Positions 8,675 through 18,535 of a DNA stretch of 64,000 nt are shown piece after piece; the first letter of the stretch is position 1, and each line of letters opens with the position of its first letter. This DNA comes from Brucella anthropi ATCC 49188 (GTDB lineage Bacteria; Pseudomonadota; Alphaproteobacteria; Rhizobiales; Rhizobiaceae), in the NCBI RefSeq assembly GCF_000017405.1, contig NC_009668.1, positions 248,001-312,000 of the forward strand. The letters run 5' to 3'. Position numbers and translations under genes: made by a program. The notes below the pieces were generated by a model that was not told the DNA's origin, ran no database searches, and worked only from the letters and a program-made list of their open reading frames with translations.

Positions 8675-10237
8675 ATGAGAAGGTTATTCCGTGCCGTCCT
8701 GACTGCTATGGCGCTTTCGGTCGCCGGGGCGGGCACAGTCGCGCTGGCCCAAACGCCGCCCAATGTGCTGATTGTCGGGCAGATTGCAGAGCCGCAATCG
8801 CTCGATCCGCATACAGTCACGGCTACCAATGATTTCCGCATCCTCGTCAATATTTATGACGGCCTTGTGCGCTACAAGGACGGAACGCTGGAAGTAGAAC
8901 CGGCACTGGCGGAAAGCTGGACGATTTCGGACGACGGCAAGACCTATACGTTCAAGCTGCGTCAAGGCGTGAAGTTCCATGACGGTTCGGATTTCAATGC
9001 CGAAGCGGTCAAATTCAACTTCGACAGAATGCTAAAGGAAGACCATCCGTTCTATAACACTGGCCCATTTCCGCTTTCGTTCAATTTCTCGTCCATCGAT
9101 GCAGTCAATGTGCTCGATGAACACACTGTCGAGTTCAAGCTGAAGGAGCCTTTCGCTCCATTTCTTTCCAATCTGGCCTATCCGACCGGCCTGATCGTGT
9201 CGCCGGAAGCGGTCAAGAAATACGGTAAGGAATTTGGCCGTCATCCATCAGGAACCGGTCCGTTCAAGTTCGCGGAATGGCAATCCGGCCAGCGTGTGGT
9301 GGTGGAGCGTAATCCCGACTATTGGGACACAGCGCCAGCATTGGAAGCGGTTGTGTTTCGCCCGATCACGGATGCCAATACACGCGTCGCGGAGATGATG
9401 GCAGGCGGGCTGGATGTCATGGTGGAAGTGCCGCCGGATAATCTTGCCACCTTCAAACAGGACGCGAATTTCGCGGTTGCCGAACAGGCGGGCCCCCATG
9501 TCTGGTTTACCATCCTGAACGCGAAGAGCGGTCCATTCGCGGATAAGAAAGTGCGTCAGGCGGCGAATTATGCGGTCAACAAGCAGGGGCTTGTCGATAA
9601 TGTTTTGCAGGGTTCCGCAACTGTTGCTGCGGGGCCGATCCCACCCGCCTTCAACTGGGTCGAGAACAAAGCCGAACCCTATCCTTATGATCCGGAAAAG
9701 GCCAAGGCGCTCCTTGCCGAAGCTGGTGCAAGCAATCCTGAAATCACGTTCTATGTGACCGAAGGCGGTTCTGGCATGCTTGATCCAATCACGATGGGTG
9801 CTGCAATCCAGGCCGATCTTCAGGCTGTGGGCTTCAAGGTCAAGATTGAAACCTATGAATGGAACACGTTCCTTGGCCGGGTCAATCCGGGGCTGGAGGG
9901 CAAGGCCGATATGGCCGAGATGGCATGGATGACCAATGATCCGGACACGGTGCCTTATCTGACGCTTCGCAGCGACGCACTGCCGGACAAGGGCGGTTTC
10001 AATTCCGGTTACTATTCCAACCCCAAAGTGGATGAGCTTCTGGAGAAGGCGCGGTCATCGACCGATCAAACCGAGCGCGGCAAGCTTTATGGCGAAGTGC
10101 AGAGCATCGTCCATGACGATGCACCATGGCTGTTCGTGGCGAACTGGAAGCAAAATGCAGTCACGACCGCTGCCGTCAAGGGGTTCAAGTTGCAGCCGTC
10201 CTTCCTGCTGCATTTGAAAGACGTAACCAAGCAATAA
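8675..10237 (+). CDS. peptide ABC transporter substrate-binding protein
   Basis: About 520 residues, family 5 extracellular solute-binding protein (DppA/OppA type). The signal peptide starts MRRLFRAVLTAMALS and ends near ALA-QTPP. Family landmarks are QSLDPHTVTATNDF near the mature start, the TFKLRQGVKFHDGSDFNAEAV strand (read in two parts), and GTGPFKFAEW. The ATG at 8675 is favoured over 8660 because AAGGGGA lies 5 nt before it. It heads the transporter in the NAGGN locus, so a di- or tripeptide such as NAGGN, its precursor or its breakdown product is a reasonable candidate substrate. Confidence 0.9.
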   Translation: MRRLFRAVLTAMALSVAGAGTVALAQTPPNVLIVGQIAEPQSLDPHTVTATNDFRILVNIYDGLVRYKDGTLEVEPALAESWTISDDGKTYTFKLRQGVKFHDGSDFNAEAVKFNFDRMLKEDHPFYNTGPFPLSFNFSSIDAVNVLDEHTVEFKLKEPFAPFLSNLAYPTGLIVSPEAVKKYGKEFGRHPSGTGPFKFAEWQSGQRVVVERNPDYWDTAPALEAVVFRPITDANTRVAEMMAGGLDVMVEVPPDNLATFKQDANFAVAEQAGPHVWFTILNAKSGPFADKKVRQAANYAVNKQGLVDNVLQGSATVAAGPIPPAFNWVENKAEPYPYDPEKAKALLAEAGASNPEITFYVTEGGSGMLDPITMGAAIQADLQAVGFKVKIETYEWNTFLGRVNPGLEGKADMAEMAWMTNDPDTVPYLTLRSDALPDKGGFNSGYYSNPKVDELLEKARSSTDQTERGKLYGEVQSIVHDDAPWLFVANWKQNAVTTAAVKGFKLQPSFLLHLKDVTKQ

Positions 10238-10252
10238 GCGGGGAGGGCATTC

Positions 10253-11200
10253 ATGCCAGCCTATATCCTCAAGCGACTTGTCGCCGTTGTTCCTGTGTTG
10301 CTCGGGCTCTCGATCATCGTTTTTCTCGTCATGGCGATGATCCCCGGTGATACGGCGACTGCCTTGCTCGGATCATATGCGACGCCGGAAAATGTCGAGC
10401 GGATCAATCGCGATCTCGGTCTCGACAAGCCGTTGCTGCAACAATATTTCATCTGGATGGGCAATCTCCTGCATGGAGATTTCGGGCGTTCCTTCGTGCT
10501 CAATCGTCCGGTGCTGGATGAGGTTATGGAGCGCTTTCAGGCGACACTCGTGCTTGCGGGCGTAGCACTGGTACTGTGTTCAGTCTTCGGCCTGCTCGCG
10601 GGCATCGTTTCGGCGGTACGCCAGTTCGGCTGGGCAGACAGGACGATCACTTTCATCGTGCTTGCCGGAATTTCCATTCCCTCATTCTGGTTGGGGTTGC
10701 TTCTGATCTATCTCTTCGCGGTCCATTGGCGCATTCTGCCAGCGTCCGGCATGTATGCTGTTTATGGTGGCGGTGACCTGAAGGATCTGCTCTGGCATCT
10801 GATCCTGCCTGCCACGACGCTGGCCGTGGTAGCGGCAGGCGTGATCGCACGTCTGACCCGCGGCGCGATGCTGGAAGTGCTTCGTCAGGACTATATCCGG
10901 ACAGCCCGGGCCAAAGGTCTCAACGAACGTCGTGTGATATACGGTCATGCGTTTCGCGCCGCACTTGTCAGCGTCATTCCTGTAATCGGTATTCAGGCGG
11001 GATTTGTGCTGGGCGGCGCCGTCTACATCGAAACCGTGTTCCAGTGGCCCGGTATTGGCGCCATGCTGGTGAAAGCCATTTCCACCCGCGATATCTTGCT
11101 GGTGCAGGGTGGCGTACTTGTGGTTGCCGCGAGTTATGTTCTTTTCAATCTGCTCGCTGATGTCATCCAGACCATGCTCGATCCAAGGATACGCTCATGA
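10253..11200 (+). CDS. dipeptide-type ABC permease (DppB-like)
   Basis: A 315-residue inner-membrane permease of the DppB/OppB family. It starts MPAYILKRLVAVVPVLLGLS, with the usual first membrane helix, and has the periplasmic segment GDTATALLG. The cytoplasmic coupling (EAA) loop is DYIRTARAKGLNERRVIYGHA and the end is [14 protein letters not shown]. Six membrane segments are expected. It starts 16 bp after the binding protein and overlaps the next gene by 4 bp (ATGA). Confidence 0.93.
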   Translation: MPAYILKRLVAVVPVLLGLSIIVFLVMAMIPGDTATALLGSYATPENVERINRDLGLDKPLLQQYFIWMGNLLHGDFGRSFVLNRPVLDEVMERFQATLVLAGVALVLCSVFGLLAGIVSAVRQFGWADRTITFIVLAGISIPSFWLGLLLIYLFAVHWRILPASGMYAVYGGGDLKDLLWHLILPATTLAVVAAGVIARLTRGAMLEVLRQDYIRTARAKGLNERRVIYGHAFRAALVSVIPVIGIQAGFVLGGAVYIETVFQWPGIGAMLVKAISTRDILLVQGGVLVVAASYVLFNLLADVIQTMLDPRIRS

Positions 11201-12996
11201 GCGCGCTTCCAGAAATTTCTGCCGCGCCAACGGCGGTCCGCATGTCATCATGGCGGCTCCTGATGAGCAATCGACTGGCGGCTTTCGGCTTTTTTATGTT
11301 GGTCCTGATCTGCCTCGTCATTCTGTTGGCCCCGATTCTCCCGCTTCCCAATCCTGACGCGACTTCTCCCGCAATGCGATTGAAACCCGTGTTCAGCGAA
11401 GGACATCTTCTTGGAACGGATCAGCTCGGGCGCGATATATTGAGTCGTGTCATATGGGGCACGCGGGTGTCTGTCGCAGTTGGCTTTGCGGCGACGCTGA
11501 TCGCAGCAATCGTCGGTTCTGCCATCGGTCTCGTGGCCGGCTATGCGGGCGGGCGAACTGACAATTTGATGATGCGCGGCATCGATATGCTGATGGCATT
11601 TCCTTATATCCTACTGGCGCTGGCTATCGTGGCAGTGCTTGGGCCGGGCCTGATGAATGCGCTTTACGCGATTGCGGTGGTCAATATTCCGTTCTTCGCG
11701 CGTAATGTTCGCGGGGTTACGCTTGGTCTCGCGCATCGTGAGTTTATTGATGCTGCCCGGCTCTCCGGGAAAAGTCCGGTTTCGATCCTGTTAAGCGAAG
11801 TGCTGCCCAATGTGCTGCCGGTTATCGTCATTACCATGTCGACCACGGCGGGCTGGATGATCCTCGAAACGGCGGGCCTGAGCTTCCTCGGTCTTGGCGC
11901 ACAGCCGCCGCAGGCCGATCTCGGCTCCATGCTTGGTGAGGGGCGGGCACAACTGTTCAATGCCCCGCACGTCTCCATCGTGCCCGGCTTGATGATCTTC
12001 CTTCTGGTCATCAGTCTCAACGTATTGGGAGATGGGGTGCGCGATGTTCTCGATCCACGATTACGCTCAGGTGCGCTGGGTCGGCCAGGCGCGATAACCG
12101 ATATTGCCAAGGACCGGTCATCGCCCGTGATCAAGGATAGCGAAAAAGCTCTTTCTATTGCCGGTCTCGAAACGGGCTTCGTCAATGGTGGGCATTTCAC
12201 CCCCGCTGTCCGCAATGTTTCACTGGAACTTGAACGCGGCGAATGTCTCGGCCTGATCGGGGAGAGCGGATCGGGCAAAAGCGTGACCGCCCTGTCAGTA
12301 ATGGGCCTCGTGGCGTCCCCGCCCGGACTTATCCGCAACGGCGCGATCTATCTGGGCGACCGGGACGTTCTTTCAATGTCTGAAACCGAGTTGACGGCGG
12401 CACGGGGCGCAAGAGTTGCTTATGTGTTTCAGGACCCACTGACAACGTTGCATCCTATGTATCCGGTCGGTCGGCAGGTCGAGGAAGCAATTGCAGCGCA
12501 TCGGCGGATTGGAGCCAGTGAGCGGCGGGAACAGGCGATTGTGCTTCTTGACAAGGTTGGCATTCCAGATGCAGCAGAACGGGCCAATCACTATCCGCAC
12601 CAGCTTTCAGGTGGCCAGCGTCAGCGTGTCGGCATTGCCATGGCTCTGGCCAATGATCCAGACATCATCATTGCGGACGAGCCGACCACGGCGCTCGATG
12701 TTACGGTGCAGGCGCACATTCTCGAGCTGCTACGCGATCTCCAGCGCGAGCGCGGCATGGCTCTCCTGTTTATCACCCATGATTTTGGAGTGGTTTCGGA
12801 GATTTGCGACCGCGTGGCAGTGATGAAAGACGGCGAGATTGTCGAGACGGGCACGACATCGGAAGTTCTTTCCAATCCGCAGCACAGCTATACGAAACGC
12901 TTGATAGCCTGCGTTCCCGAACTTGGGCAGGGTGCCGACTTTCTGGAACGTGTGGCTGGTCTCTTCAAGCGCGAAAACGGGAAGGCGGCAGGATGA
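11197..12996 (+). CDS. fused dipeptide ABC permease-ATPase (DppC-DppD type)
   Basis: A 599-residue fusion. Residues about 1-290 are a DppC-like permease ([20 protein letters not shown], then an EAA loop around [20 protein letters not shown]). After a linker near residue 295-320, residues about 320-599 are a DppD-like ATPase with Walker A GESGSGKS, signature [16 protein letters not shown] and Walker B IIIADEP. The two are usually separate proteins. The fusion fixes a 1:1 ratio with the second permease, DppB. The reading frame is uninterrupted, so this is not a sequencing artefact visible here. It overlaps the next ATPase gene by 4 bp. Confidence 0.92.
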   Translation: MSALPEISAAPTAVRMSSWRLLMSNRLAAFGFFMLVLICLVILLAPILPLPNPDATSPAMRLKPVFSEGHLLGTDQLGRDILSRVIWGTRVSVAVGFAATLIAAIVGSAIGLVAGYAGGRTDNLMMRGIDMLMAFPYILLALAIVAVLGPGLMNALYAIAVVNIPFFARNVRGVTLGLAHREFIDAARLSGKSPVSILLSEVLPNVLPVIVITMSTTAGWMILETAGLSFLGLGAQPPQADLGSMLGEGRAQLFNAPHVSIVPGLMIFLLVISLNVLGDGVRDVLDPRLRSGALGRPGAITDIAKDRSSPVIKDSEKALSIAGLETGFVNGGHFTPAVRNVSLELERGECLGLIGESGSGKSVTALSVMGLVASPPGLIRNGAIYLGDRDVLSMSETELTAARGARVAYVFQDPLTTLHPMYPVGRQVEEAIAAHRRIGASERREQAIVLLDKVGIPDAAERANHYPHQLSGGQRQRVGIAMALANDPDIIIADEPTTALDVTVQAHILELLRDLQRERGMALLFITHDFGVVSEICDRVAVMKDGEIVETGTTSEVLSNPQHSYTKRLIACVPELGQGADFLERVAGLFKRENGKAAG

Positions 12997-13790
12997 GCGG
13001 AAATGCGATCAGCGTTCGTGATCTCACCAAAACCTTCGGTGGCGGACGAACACTTCTGGGGAAAGAGCGTCACAAGGTCGAGGCGGTTAAAAATGTTTCG
13101 TTCGATCTTGGAAGCGGTGAGACACTGGCGATTGTCGGTGAAAGCGGATCGGGCAAAAGCACGCTCGCCAGAATGCTCGTCGGGCTGACAGAGCCGACGG
13201 GCGGTACGATGACGATTGCTGGACGCGATGCGCATGAACTGCGAAATTCCGGTGCTCGGGCATTCGGCAAGGTCATACAATATGTGTTTCAGGACCCTGT
13301 CGCTTCACTCAATCCCAGAAAGACGATCCGGCAGATACTGGAAACACCACTAAAGCTTCTGGGCGGGCTGGATTCAGCTCAGTGCCAGCAACGCATGATC
13401 CAGTTGCTGGACGCCGTTCAGATGCCCAAGGATACGCTGGAACGATATCCGCACGAATTCTCCGGCGGGCAGGCGCAACGTATCGCCATTGCGCGCACGC
13501 TGGCCGCTGAAGCGGAAATCGTCGTGCTCGACGAACCGGTTAGCGCGCTGGATGTCTCTGTTCAGGCGCAGGTTCTGTTGCTTCTGGATCAACTGAAGAA
13601 AGAGTTTGGTCTCTCCTATCTCTTCATCAGTCATGATCTTGCCGTGGTGGAAGCCATATCCGACAGGGTTGCGGTTATGTATTTCGGGGAAATCGTTGAG
13701 GAAGCAACCGCAAGCGCTCTTTTTGCCAGACCTGAACATGCCTATACACGACAACTCGTGGAAAGCGCGCCGCGCATCAGGAGAGAGTAG
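12993..13790 (+). CDS. dipeptide ABC ATPase (DppF-like)
   Basis: A 265-residue ATP-binding subunit. It has Walker [10 protein letters not shown], a Q-loop at VFQDPVASLNPR, the signature FSGGQAQRIAIARTLA, Walker B IVVLDEPVSALD and the switch histidine in FISHDLAVV. The start at 12993 is the ATG overlapping the TGA of the preceding fusion gene. It pairs with the ATPase half of that fusion to complete the transporter. Confidence 0.93.
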   Translation: MSGNAISVRDLTKTFGGGRTLLGKERHKVEAVKNVSFDLGSGETLAIVGESGSGKSTLARMLVGLTEPTGGTMTIAGRDAHELRNSGARAFGKVIQYVFQDPVASLNPRKTIRQILETPLKLLGGLDSAQCQQRMIQLLDAVQMPKDTLERYPHEFSGGQAQRIAIARTLAAEAEIVVLDEPVSALDVSVQAQVLLLLDQLKKEFGLSYLFISHDLAVVEAISDRVAVMYFGEIVEEATASALFARPEHAYTRQLVESAPRIRRE

Positions 13791-13796
13791 CAAGAT

Positions 13797-14576
13797 ATGG
13801 TCAGAATGGCCCGGAATTCCGATCACGAACCGCAATCGCGCGCGAGGGCGGCAAAGATCCGTCGGCGCCCGGAAGAGATTGCTGACCGTATCAAGGACGT
13901 TATCCGTTCCGATGCATTGAGGCCGGGAGATCGACTGCCACAGGAAAAGGAACTGATTGACCAGTTCAAGGCCGCCAAGGGCACTGTGCGCGAAGCGATG
14001 AAGGCGCTGGAGACGCAGGGTCTGATTTTTACGCGCAGCGGTCCCGGCGGTGGGGCTTTTGTGGCCGAACCTTCCGCCCAGCACGCAATGGAAATGCTCG
14101 GAAGCTATTTCTTTTTCGATCAGCCGAGCCTTGCCGAAGTTTACGCTATCCGTAAGCTTCTCGAACCGGAGGTTGCCGCTCTCTTGTCCGGCAGATTGAC
14201 TGGTGACGACATTGCTCGGCTGGAAAATGCGATGCGGGTCTACGATCGCCCGCCGGTCGATCTTGATGATCAATATCGCCAGCGCATTGCGGAACTGGAT
14301 TTCCATTCCTTGCTGGCACAGCTTTGTCCGGACCGTCTGTTGGGCTTCATCTGCGGATTGACCCACAATCTGTTGCGAAGCCTGCCAATAGCGCGCGCAA
14401 TCTATGCTGATCCGACACCGGCTTCGCGCGAAGAAGGACTTATCTTCCAGCACCGATTGCTCGCAGCGCTTGTCGAAAATCGCAGCGAGGATGCGCGCCG
14501 TATAACGTTTGAGCATATGGTTTCCGCTGAAAACTATATGCTTTCCAAGGCGAATTTAGTCGGAAAAGCCACATAG
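13797..14576 (+). CDS. FadR-type GntR-family transcriptional regulator
   Basis: A 259-residue repressor or activator. The N-terminal winged helix is about residues 25-95 (RIKDVIRSDALRPGDRLPQE, then KGTVREAMKALETQGLI). The C-terminal all-helical FCD domain carries D/H residues likely to bind a metal and a carboxylate ligand (ELDFHSLLAQL, TFEHMVSAENYM). It lies 6 bp after the transporter ATPase and is probably the local regulator of the transporter or of the NAGGN synthesis genes. The ligand is unknown. Confidence 0.85.
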   Translation: MVRMARNSDHEPQSRARAAKIRRRPEEIADRIKDVIRSDALRPGDRLPQEKELIDQFKAAKGTVREAMKALETQGLIFTRSGPGGGAFVAEPSAQHAMEMLGSYFFFDQPSLAEVYAIRKLLEPEVAALLSGRLTGDDIARLENAMRVYDRPPVDLDDQYRQRIAELDFHSLLAQLCPDRLLGFICGLTHNLLRSLPIARAIYADPTPASREEGLIFQHRLLAALVENRSEDARRITFEHMVSAENYMLSKANLVGKAT

Positions 14577-14629
14577 CGGAAACGAAAAAGTTGGGAACAA
14601 TCCCGACGCTCCCGCATTTGCAATTATGC

Positions 14630-14668
14630 AGGCCGCCGCCTTAACAGATGCGACGGCCTCATTTGTTT
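14630..14668 (+). terminator. hairpin between regulator and amidotransferase
   Basis: AGGCCG (14630-14635) pairs with CGGCCT (14654-14659), followed by the T-rich CATTTGTTTA. A possible weak terminator that would leave the synthesis genes under their own promoter. Confidence 0.4.
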
Positions 14669-14699
14669 ATGAATGACAATGGAGGTTTCGACCCTTTTT

Positions 14700-16475
14700 A
14701 TGTGTGGTATTTGCGGAGAAGTCAGGTTTGACGGTGGTTCGCCGTCAGTTTCGGCAGTCTCGAAAATGGCGGATGTACTCAGTCCTCGCGGGCCCGATGC
14801 ATCCGGGATTGTGATCCGGGGCAATATCGGCTTCGGGCATCGAAGATTGAGAATCCTTGATCTTTCTGAAAAATCGCAGCAACCGATGATCGACGCCGAC
14901 CTCGGTTTGACGCTTGTGTTCAATGGCTGCATCTATAATTTCCGCGAATTGCGCACAGAGCTGGAACAGAAGGGCTACAAGTTCTTCTCCGACGGTGACA
15001 CAGAAGTCATTCTCAAGGCATGGCATGCATGGGGCGAAAGCTGTGTAACGCGTTTTCTTGGCATGTTCGCTTTCGCCATTCACGAACGTGATACCGGCAG
15101 GGTTATCCTCGCGCGTGATCGGTTCGGCATCAAGCCGCTCTATATTGCCGAGGCGGAGGGTGCCTTGCGGTTCGCCTCTTCCTTGCCTGCTCTGGTTAAG
15201 GCAGGCGGCATCGACACCTCGATAGACCGCGCGGCCTTGCACAATTACATGAGTTTTCATGCCGTCGTGCCGCCACCGCGCACGATCTATAATGGTGTTC
15301 GAAAGCTCCCCCCGGCGACGATCCGTGTCTATGAACCGAATGGGCGTTTCGCTGACCGCATCTATTGGCAGGCGCCTTATCGCCGACTGCCCGGCGACGG
15401 CGCGTTGAGCCGCGAGGAATGGCAGGAGCAATTGCTCGCTATGCTGCGTGTCGCAGTCAAGCGCCGGATGATTTCCGACGTGCCGGTCGGCGTGCTTTTA
15501 TCCGGCGGGGTGGATTCCAGCCTGATCGTCGGTCTGCTTGCTGAGGCCGGTCAATCGGGACTGATGAGTTTTTCAGTTGGCTTTGAGGAAGCAAACGGGG
15601 AAAAAGGCGACGAATTTGTCTATTCCGATCTGATCGCCGAGCATTTCGGCACCGAACATCATAAGATCTTTGTGCCCTCGGCAGACCTCATGGACGCCTT
15701 GCCGGGAACGATCGCGGCAATGTCCGAACCAATGGTGTCCTATGATAATGTCGGCTTCTACCTCCTTTCCAAGGAGGTTTCGAAGCATATCAAGGTTGTC
15801 CAGTCGGGACAGGGGGCAGATGAAGTTTTCGGCGGCTATCACTGGTATCCACCGCTAGTCGATTCCAACGATGTCGTCAGCGACTATGCCAAAGGGTTCC
15901 GTGACCGCTCGCATGACGTTCTCGCCACGCAGCTATCGCCGGAATGGATGCCGGAACGTGATTACAGTCAGGACCTTCTGGAAGAACATCTGCTGCAGGA
16001 TGGAGCGGATACGCCTGTCGACCGTGCGCTGCGGCTCGATACGAATGTGATGCTCGTGGACGATCCGGTCAAGCGCGTGGACAACATGACGATGGCTTGG
16101 GGGCTTGAAGCGCGGGTGCCATTTCTGGATCATGAATTGGTCGAGCTTGCCGCCCGCATTCCGCCGGAGGAAAAACTGCGTGACGGCGGCAAGGGTATCC
16201 TAAAGGATGTGGCGAGAAAGGTCGTTCCAAGCGAAGTGATTGATCGCAAGAAGGGATATTTCCCGGTTCCGCAGCTCAAATATATCGATGGCCCTTATCT
16301 CGATATGTTGCGAGACGCCCTCTCTTCACAAAAGGCGAGGGAGCGCGGGCTTTTCCAGCGCGATTATCTTGAACGCCTGTTTGCAAAACCGTCCGAACAC
16401 ATAACGCCGTTGCGCGGTTCTGAGCTTTGGCAGGCCGGCCTCCTTGAAATGTGGCTGCAAACGCAGGAGGCATGA
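14700..16475 (+). CDS. asnO: N-acetylglutaminylglutamine amidotransferase (asparagine-synthetase-like)
   Basis: A 591-residue enzyme. In NAGGN producers it amidates N-acetylglutaminylglutamine to the amide, the final step of the osmolyte pathway. The N-terminal nucleophile C2 (MCGICGE) opens a class II glutaminase domain (residues 1 to about 200). S268-G-G-V-D-S-S274 is the ATP-pyrophosphatase loop of the synthetase domain. The ATG at 14700 puts cysteine at position 2, as processing requires, and TGGAGG lies about 13 nt upstream. It abuts the synthetase gene, which starts 2 bp after its stop. The pair fixes the pathway assignment better than either gene alone, since generic asparagine synthetases have the same fold. 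Confidence 0.9.
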   Translation: MCGICGEVRFDGGSPSVSAVSKMADVLSPRGPDASGIVIRGNIGFGHRRLRILDLSEKSQQPMIDADLGLTLVFNGCIYNFRELRTELEQKGYKFFSDGDTEVILKAWHAWGESCVTRFLGMFAFAIHERDTGRVILARDRFGIKPLYIAEAEGALRFASSLPALVKAGGIDTSIDRAALHNYMSFHAVVPPPRTIYNGVRKLPPATIRVYEPNGRFADRIYWQAPYRRLPGDGALSREEWQEQLLAMLRVAVKRRMISDVPVGVLLSGGVDSSLIVGLLAEAGQSGLMSFSVGFEEANGEKGDEFVYSDLIAEHFGTEHHKIFVPSADLMDALPGTIAAMSEPMVSYDNVGFYLLSKEVSKHIKVVQSGQGADEVFGGYHWYPPLVDSNDVVSDYAKGFRDRSHDVLATQLSPEWMPERDYSQDLLEEHLLQDGADTPVDRALRLDTNVMLVDDPVKRVDNMTMAWGLEARVPFLDHELVELAARIPPEEKLRDGGKGILKDVARKVVPSEVIDRKKGYFPVPQLKYIDGPYLDMLRDALSSQKARERGLFQRDYLERLFAKPSEHITPLRGSELWQAGLLEMWLQTQEA

Positions 16476-16476
16476 A

Positions 16477-18270
16477 ATGCGGAAAACCGGTGAGGTGGAT
16501 ATGACCCGGCAGAAAGCGAAAGGTCGCAAAGCCTTTTCGCACCGTCTTACGCGCTTGCGTACACCTGAAAGCGCAGGCTTTTATCAGGAACATGCGCACG
16601 GCCATGACAAGGCGGGAAGCGAAGATCGCAAGCAGGATGTGGTTGTCGATTGCGGCTGGGGCCGACTACTCTTCGCGCAGACCTTCGAGACCAATGAAGC
16701 CATAGTGGAAGCATTGCGGGGGGAAGCGCCAGCGAGCCGCGATATCGTCTTTTACGTCAGCGATCCTCACGTACTGCTGTCACTCGCACCACATGAGATA
16801 TTTCTCGATCCGTCGCATACATACCGGATTGAACTTGCGACCTATCGACCGGGCGGGCGACGGATGCGTGGCATCACCATACGTCGCGCAGTCTCCGAAG
16901 TGGACGCGGAAGGCATCAACGCTGTTTACGCGGCCTGTGGGATGGTTCAACTGCGTCCCGACTTTTTCTCATCGGAACGAGACAATCGTGCTGTTACCTA
17001 TTTCGTGGCTCAGGACGATGCTACCGGCGAAATTGTTGGCACCGTAACTGGCATCGACCATCAGCGCCTTTTCGATGATCCTGATCGCAGTGCTTCGCTT
17101 TGGTGTCTTGCAGTTCATCCTCAAGCGCGGCAGCCGGGTATTGGTGAAAAACTGGTGCGTAAACTTGCCGAGCATTTTCAGGCTCGCGGCTTGAGCCATA
17201 TCGATCTCTCGGTTCTGCACGATAATGAGAATGCCATAAGGCTCTATGAAAAGCTGAAGTTTCGTCGCGTTCCGCTCTTCGCGATAAAGCGTAAGAACGC
17301 AATCAACGAGAAATTTTTCGCCTCGCATCTGGAAACCTTCGATGCGCTCAATCCCTATGCTCGCATAATCGTGGATGAAGCGGTGCGTCGTGGTATTCAG
17401 GTTGAAATAACCGATGCTGAAGGCGGCTTTTTCCGCCTCTCCTATGGCGGGCGTTCCGTCCATTGCCGTGAGAGCTTGTCTGAAATGACATCGGGTGTAG
17501 CGATGTCAATCTGCGACGACAAGGCCGTGACGCGGCGCGTCGTCGAGAAGGCTGGTCTGATAGTGCCGGAGCAGATTGCCGCCGAAGCGGACGATGATGC
17601 GCTGGAAGCTTTTCTAAAACGTCACAGCAAGCTGGTGGTGAAACCAGCCCGGGGCGAACAGGGAAGAGGAATTTCCGTCGGCATATCGACCATGAAAGAC
17701 CTGCGAACGGCGATCAAACAGGCGCGAACCGTGTGCGACCGCGTGCTGCTGGAGGCGTGTTTTGAAGGTGAGGACCTTCGGCTGGTGGTTATCGACTACC
17801 AGCTCGTTGCCGCTGCGGTTCGTCGCCCGCCACGTGTTGTCGGTGACGGCAAGGCAACCATCCGCAAGCTTATCGAGATACAATCGCGCAGACGCGCTGC
17901 GGCGACTGGCGGAGAAAGCCGCATACCGGTCGATACGGAAACGAAAAGGTGTCTTGAGGAACAAGGCCTGTCGCTCGATTCCGTTCTGGAAGATCATCGT
18001 GAAATCACAGTGCGCAAGGCGGCCAATCTACATACAGGCGGTACGATCCACGACGTGACAGCGACTGTTCATAGAAACCTTGTCGATGCTGCCTGTAAGG
18101 CTGCGCGTGCAATCGGCATTCCCGTTGTCGGGATCGATTTCATGGTCAAGCAGCCCGAAAAGCCGGACTATATTTTCATCGAAGCCAATGAGCGTCCCGG
18201 CCTTGCCAACCACGAACCGCAACCGACAGCAGGCAAGTTTGTCGACTTGCTTTTTCCGGGCTCAAGATAA
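16477..18270 (+). CDS. ngs: N-acetylglutaminylglutamine synthetase (GNAT + ATP-grasp)
   Basis: A 597-residue two-domain protein. The N-terminal half (about residues 115-280) is a GNAT acetyltransferase (SLWCLAVHPQARQPGIGEKL is the acetyl-CoA loop). The C-terminal half (about 325-597) is an ATP-grasp ligase (LVVKPARGEQGRGISVG, GIDFMVKQPEKPDYIFIEAN). This architecture is that of the enzyme that acetylates and joins two glutamines to make the NAGGN backbone. GGAGG lies 7 nt before the ATG at 16477. It is translationally close to the amidotransferase, and a hairpin at 18302 follows. Confidence 0.9.
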   Translation: MRKTGEVDMTRQKAKGRKAFSHRLTRLRTPESAGFYQEHAHGHDKAGSEDRKQDVVVDCGWGRLLFAQTFETNEAIVEALRGEAPASRDIVFYVSDPHVLLSLAPHEIFLDPSHTYRIELATYRPGGRRMRGITIRRAVSEVDAEGINAVYAACGMVQLRPDFFSSERDNRAVTYFVAQDDATGEIVGTVTGIDHQRLFDDPDRSASLWCLAVHPQARQPGIGEKLVRKLAEHFQARGLSHIDLSVLHDNENAIRLYEKLKFRRVPLFAIKRKNAINEKFFASHLETFDALNPYARIIVDEAVRRGIQVEITDAEGGFFRLSYGGRSVHCRESLSEMTSGVAMSICDDKAVTRRVVEKAGLIVPEQIAAEADDDALEAFLKRHSKLVVKPARGEQGRGISVGISTMKDLRTAIKQARTVCDRVLLEACFEGEDLRLVVIDYQLVAAAVRRPPRVVGDGKATIRKLIEIQSRRRAAATGGESRIPVDTETKRCLEEQGLSLDSVLEDHREITVRKAANLHTGGTIHDVTATVHRNLVDAACKAARAIGIPVVGIDFMVKQPEKPDYIFIEANERPGLANHEPQPTAGKFVDLLFPGSR

Positions 18271-18301
18271 TGATAGTTTAGAGATATCTAAACTATGGAA
18301 T

Positions 18302-18328
18302 GTTCGCCGGAAAGTCTCTCCGGCGAAC
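18302..18328 (+). terminator. strong hairpin after the NAGGN synthetase
   Basis: GTTCGCCGGA (18302-18311) and TCCGGCGAAC (18319-18328) make a perfect 10-bp stem with a 7-nt loop. Only a weak T tail (TTGAAAC) follows, so it may act as a 3' end stabiliser or a weak terminator. Confidence 0.55.
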
Positions 18329-18535
18329 TTGAAACTATGCAACCCGCAAACAATATGCTGTATTTTAGCTATTGAGGAAATTTTAAGCAGAAACTGTACT
18401 CAGCAAATCAATTCTCGATTGTAACGGAAAAATTCATTTTTCATTTGGTTTCTGCCTCTATCCCTTTACGACAGGGGGCTCGGGCGGAAAAGGTTGATCG
18501 AACCGCATTCACGCCTGAGCGGAAAAGGGCTGAAA

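Noticed and set aside
13374..14516. 380-codon minus-strand frame opposite the ATPase and FadR-type regulator
   Set aside because: Both plus-strand genes have clear motifs; the antisense frame is a by-product of codon bias.
14700..16475. Housekeeping asparagine synthetase (asnB)
   Set aside because: The direct neighbour is the GNAT/ATP-grasp synthetase and an NAGGN-type peptidase is nearby, so the NAGGN amidotransferase role is more likely.
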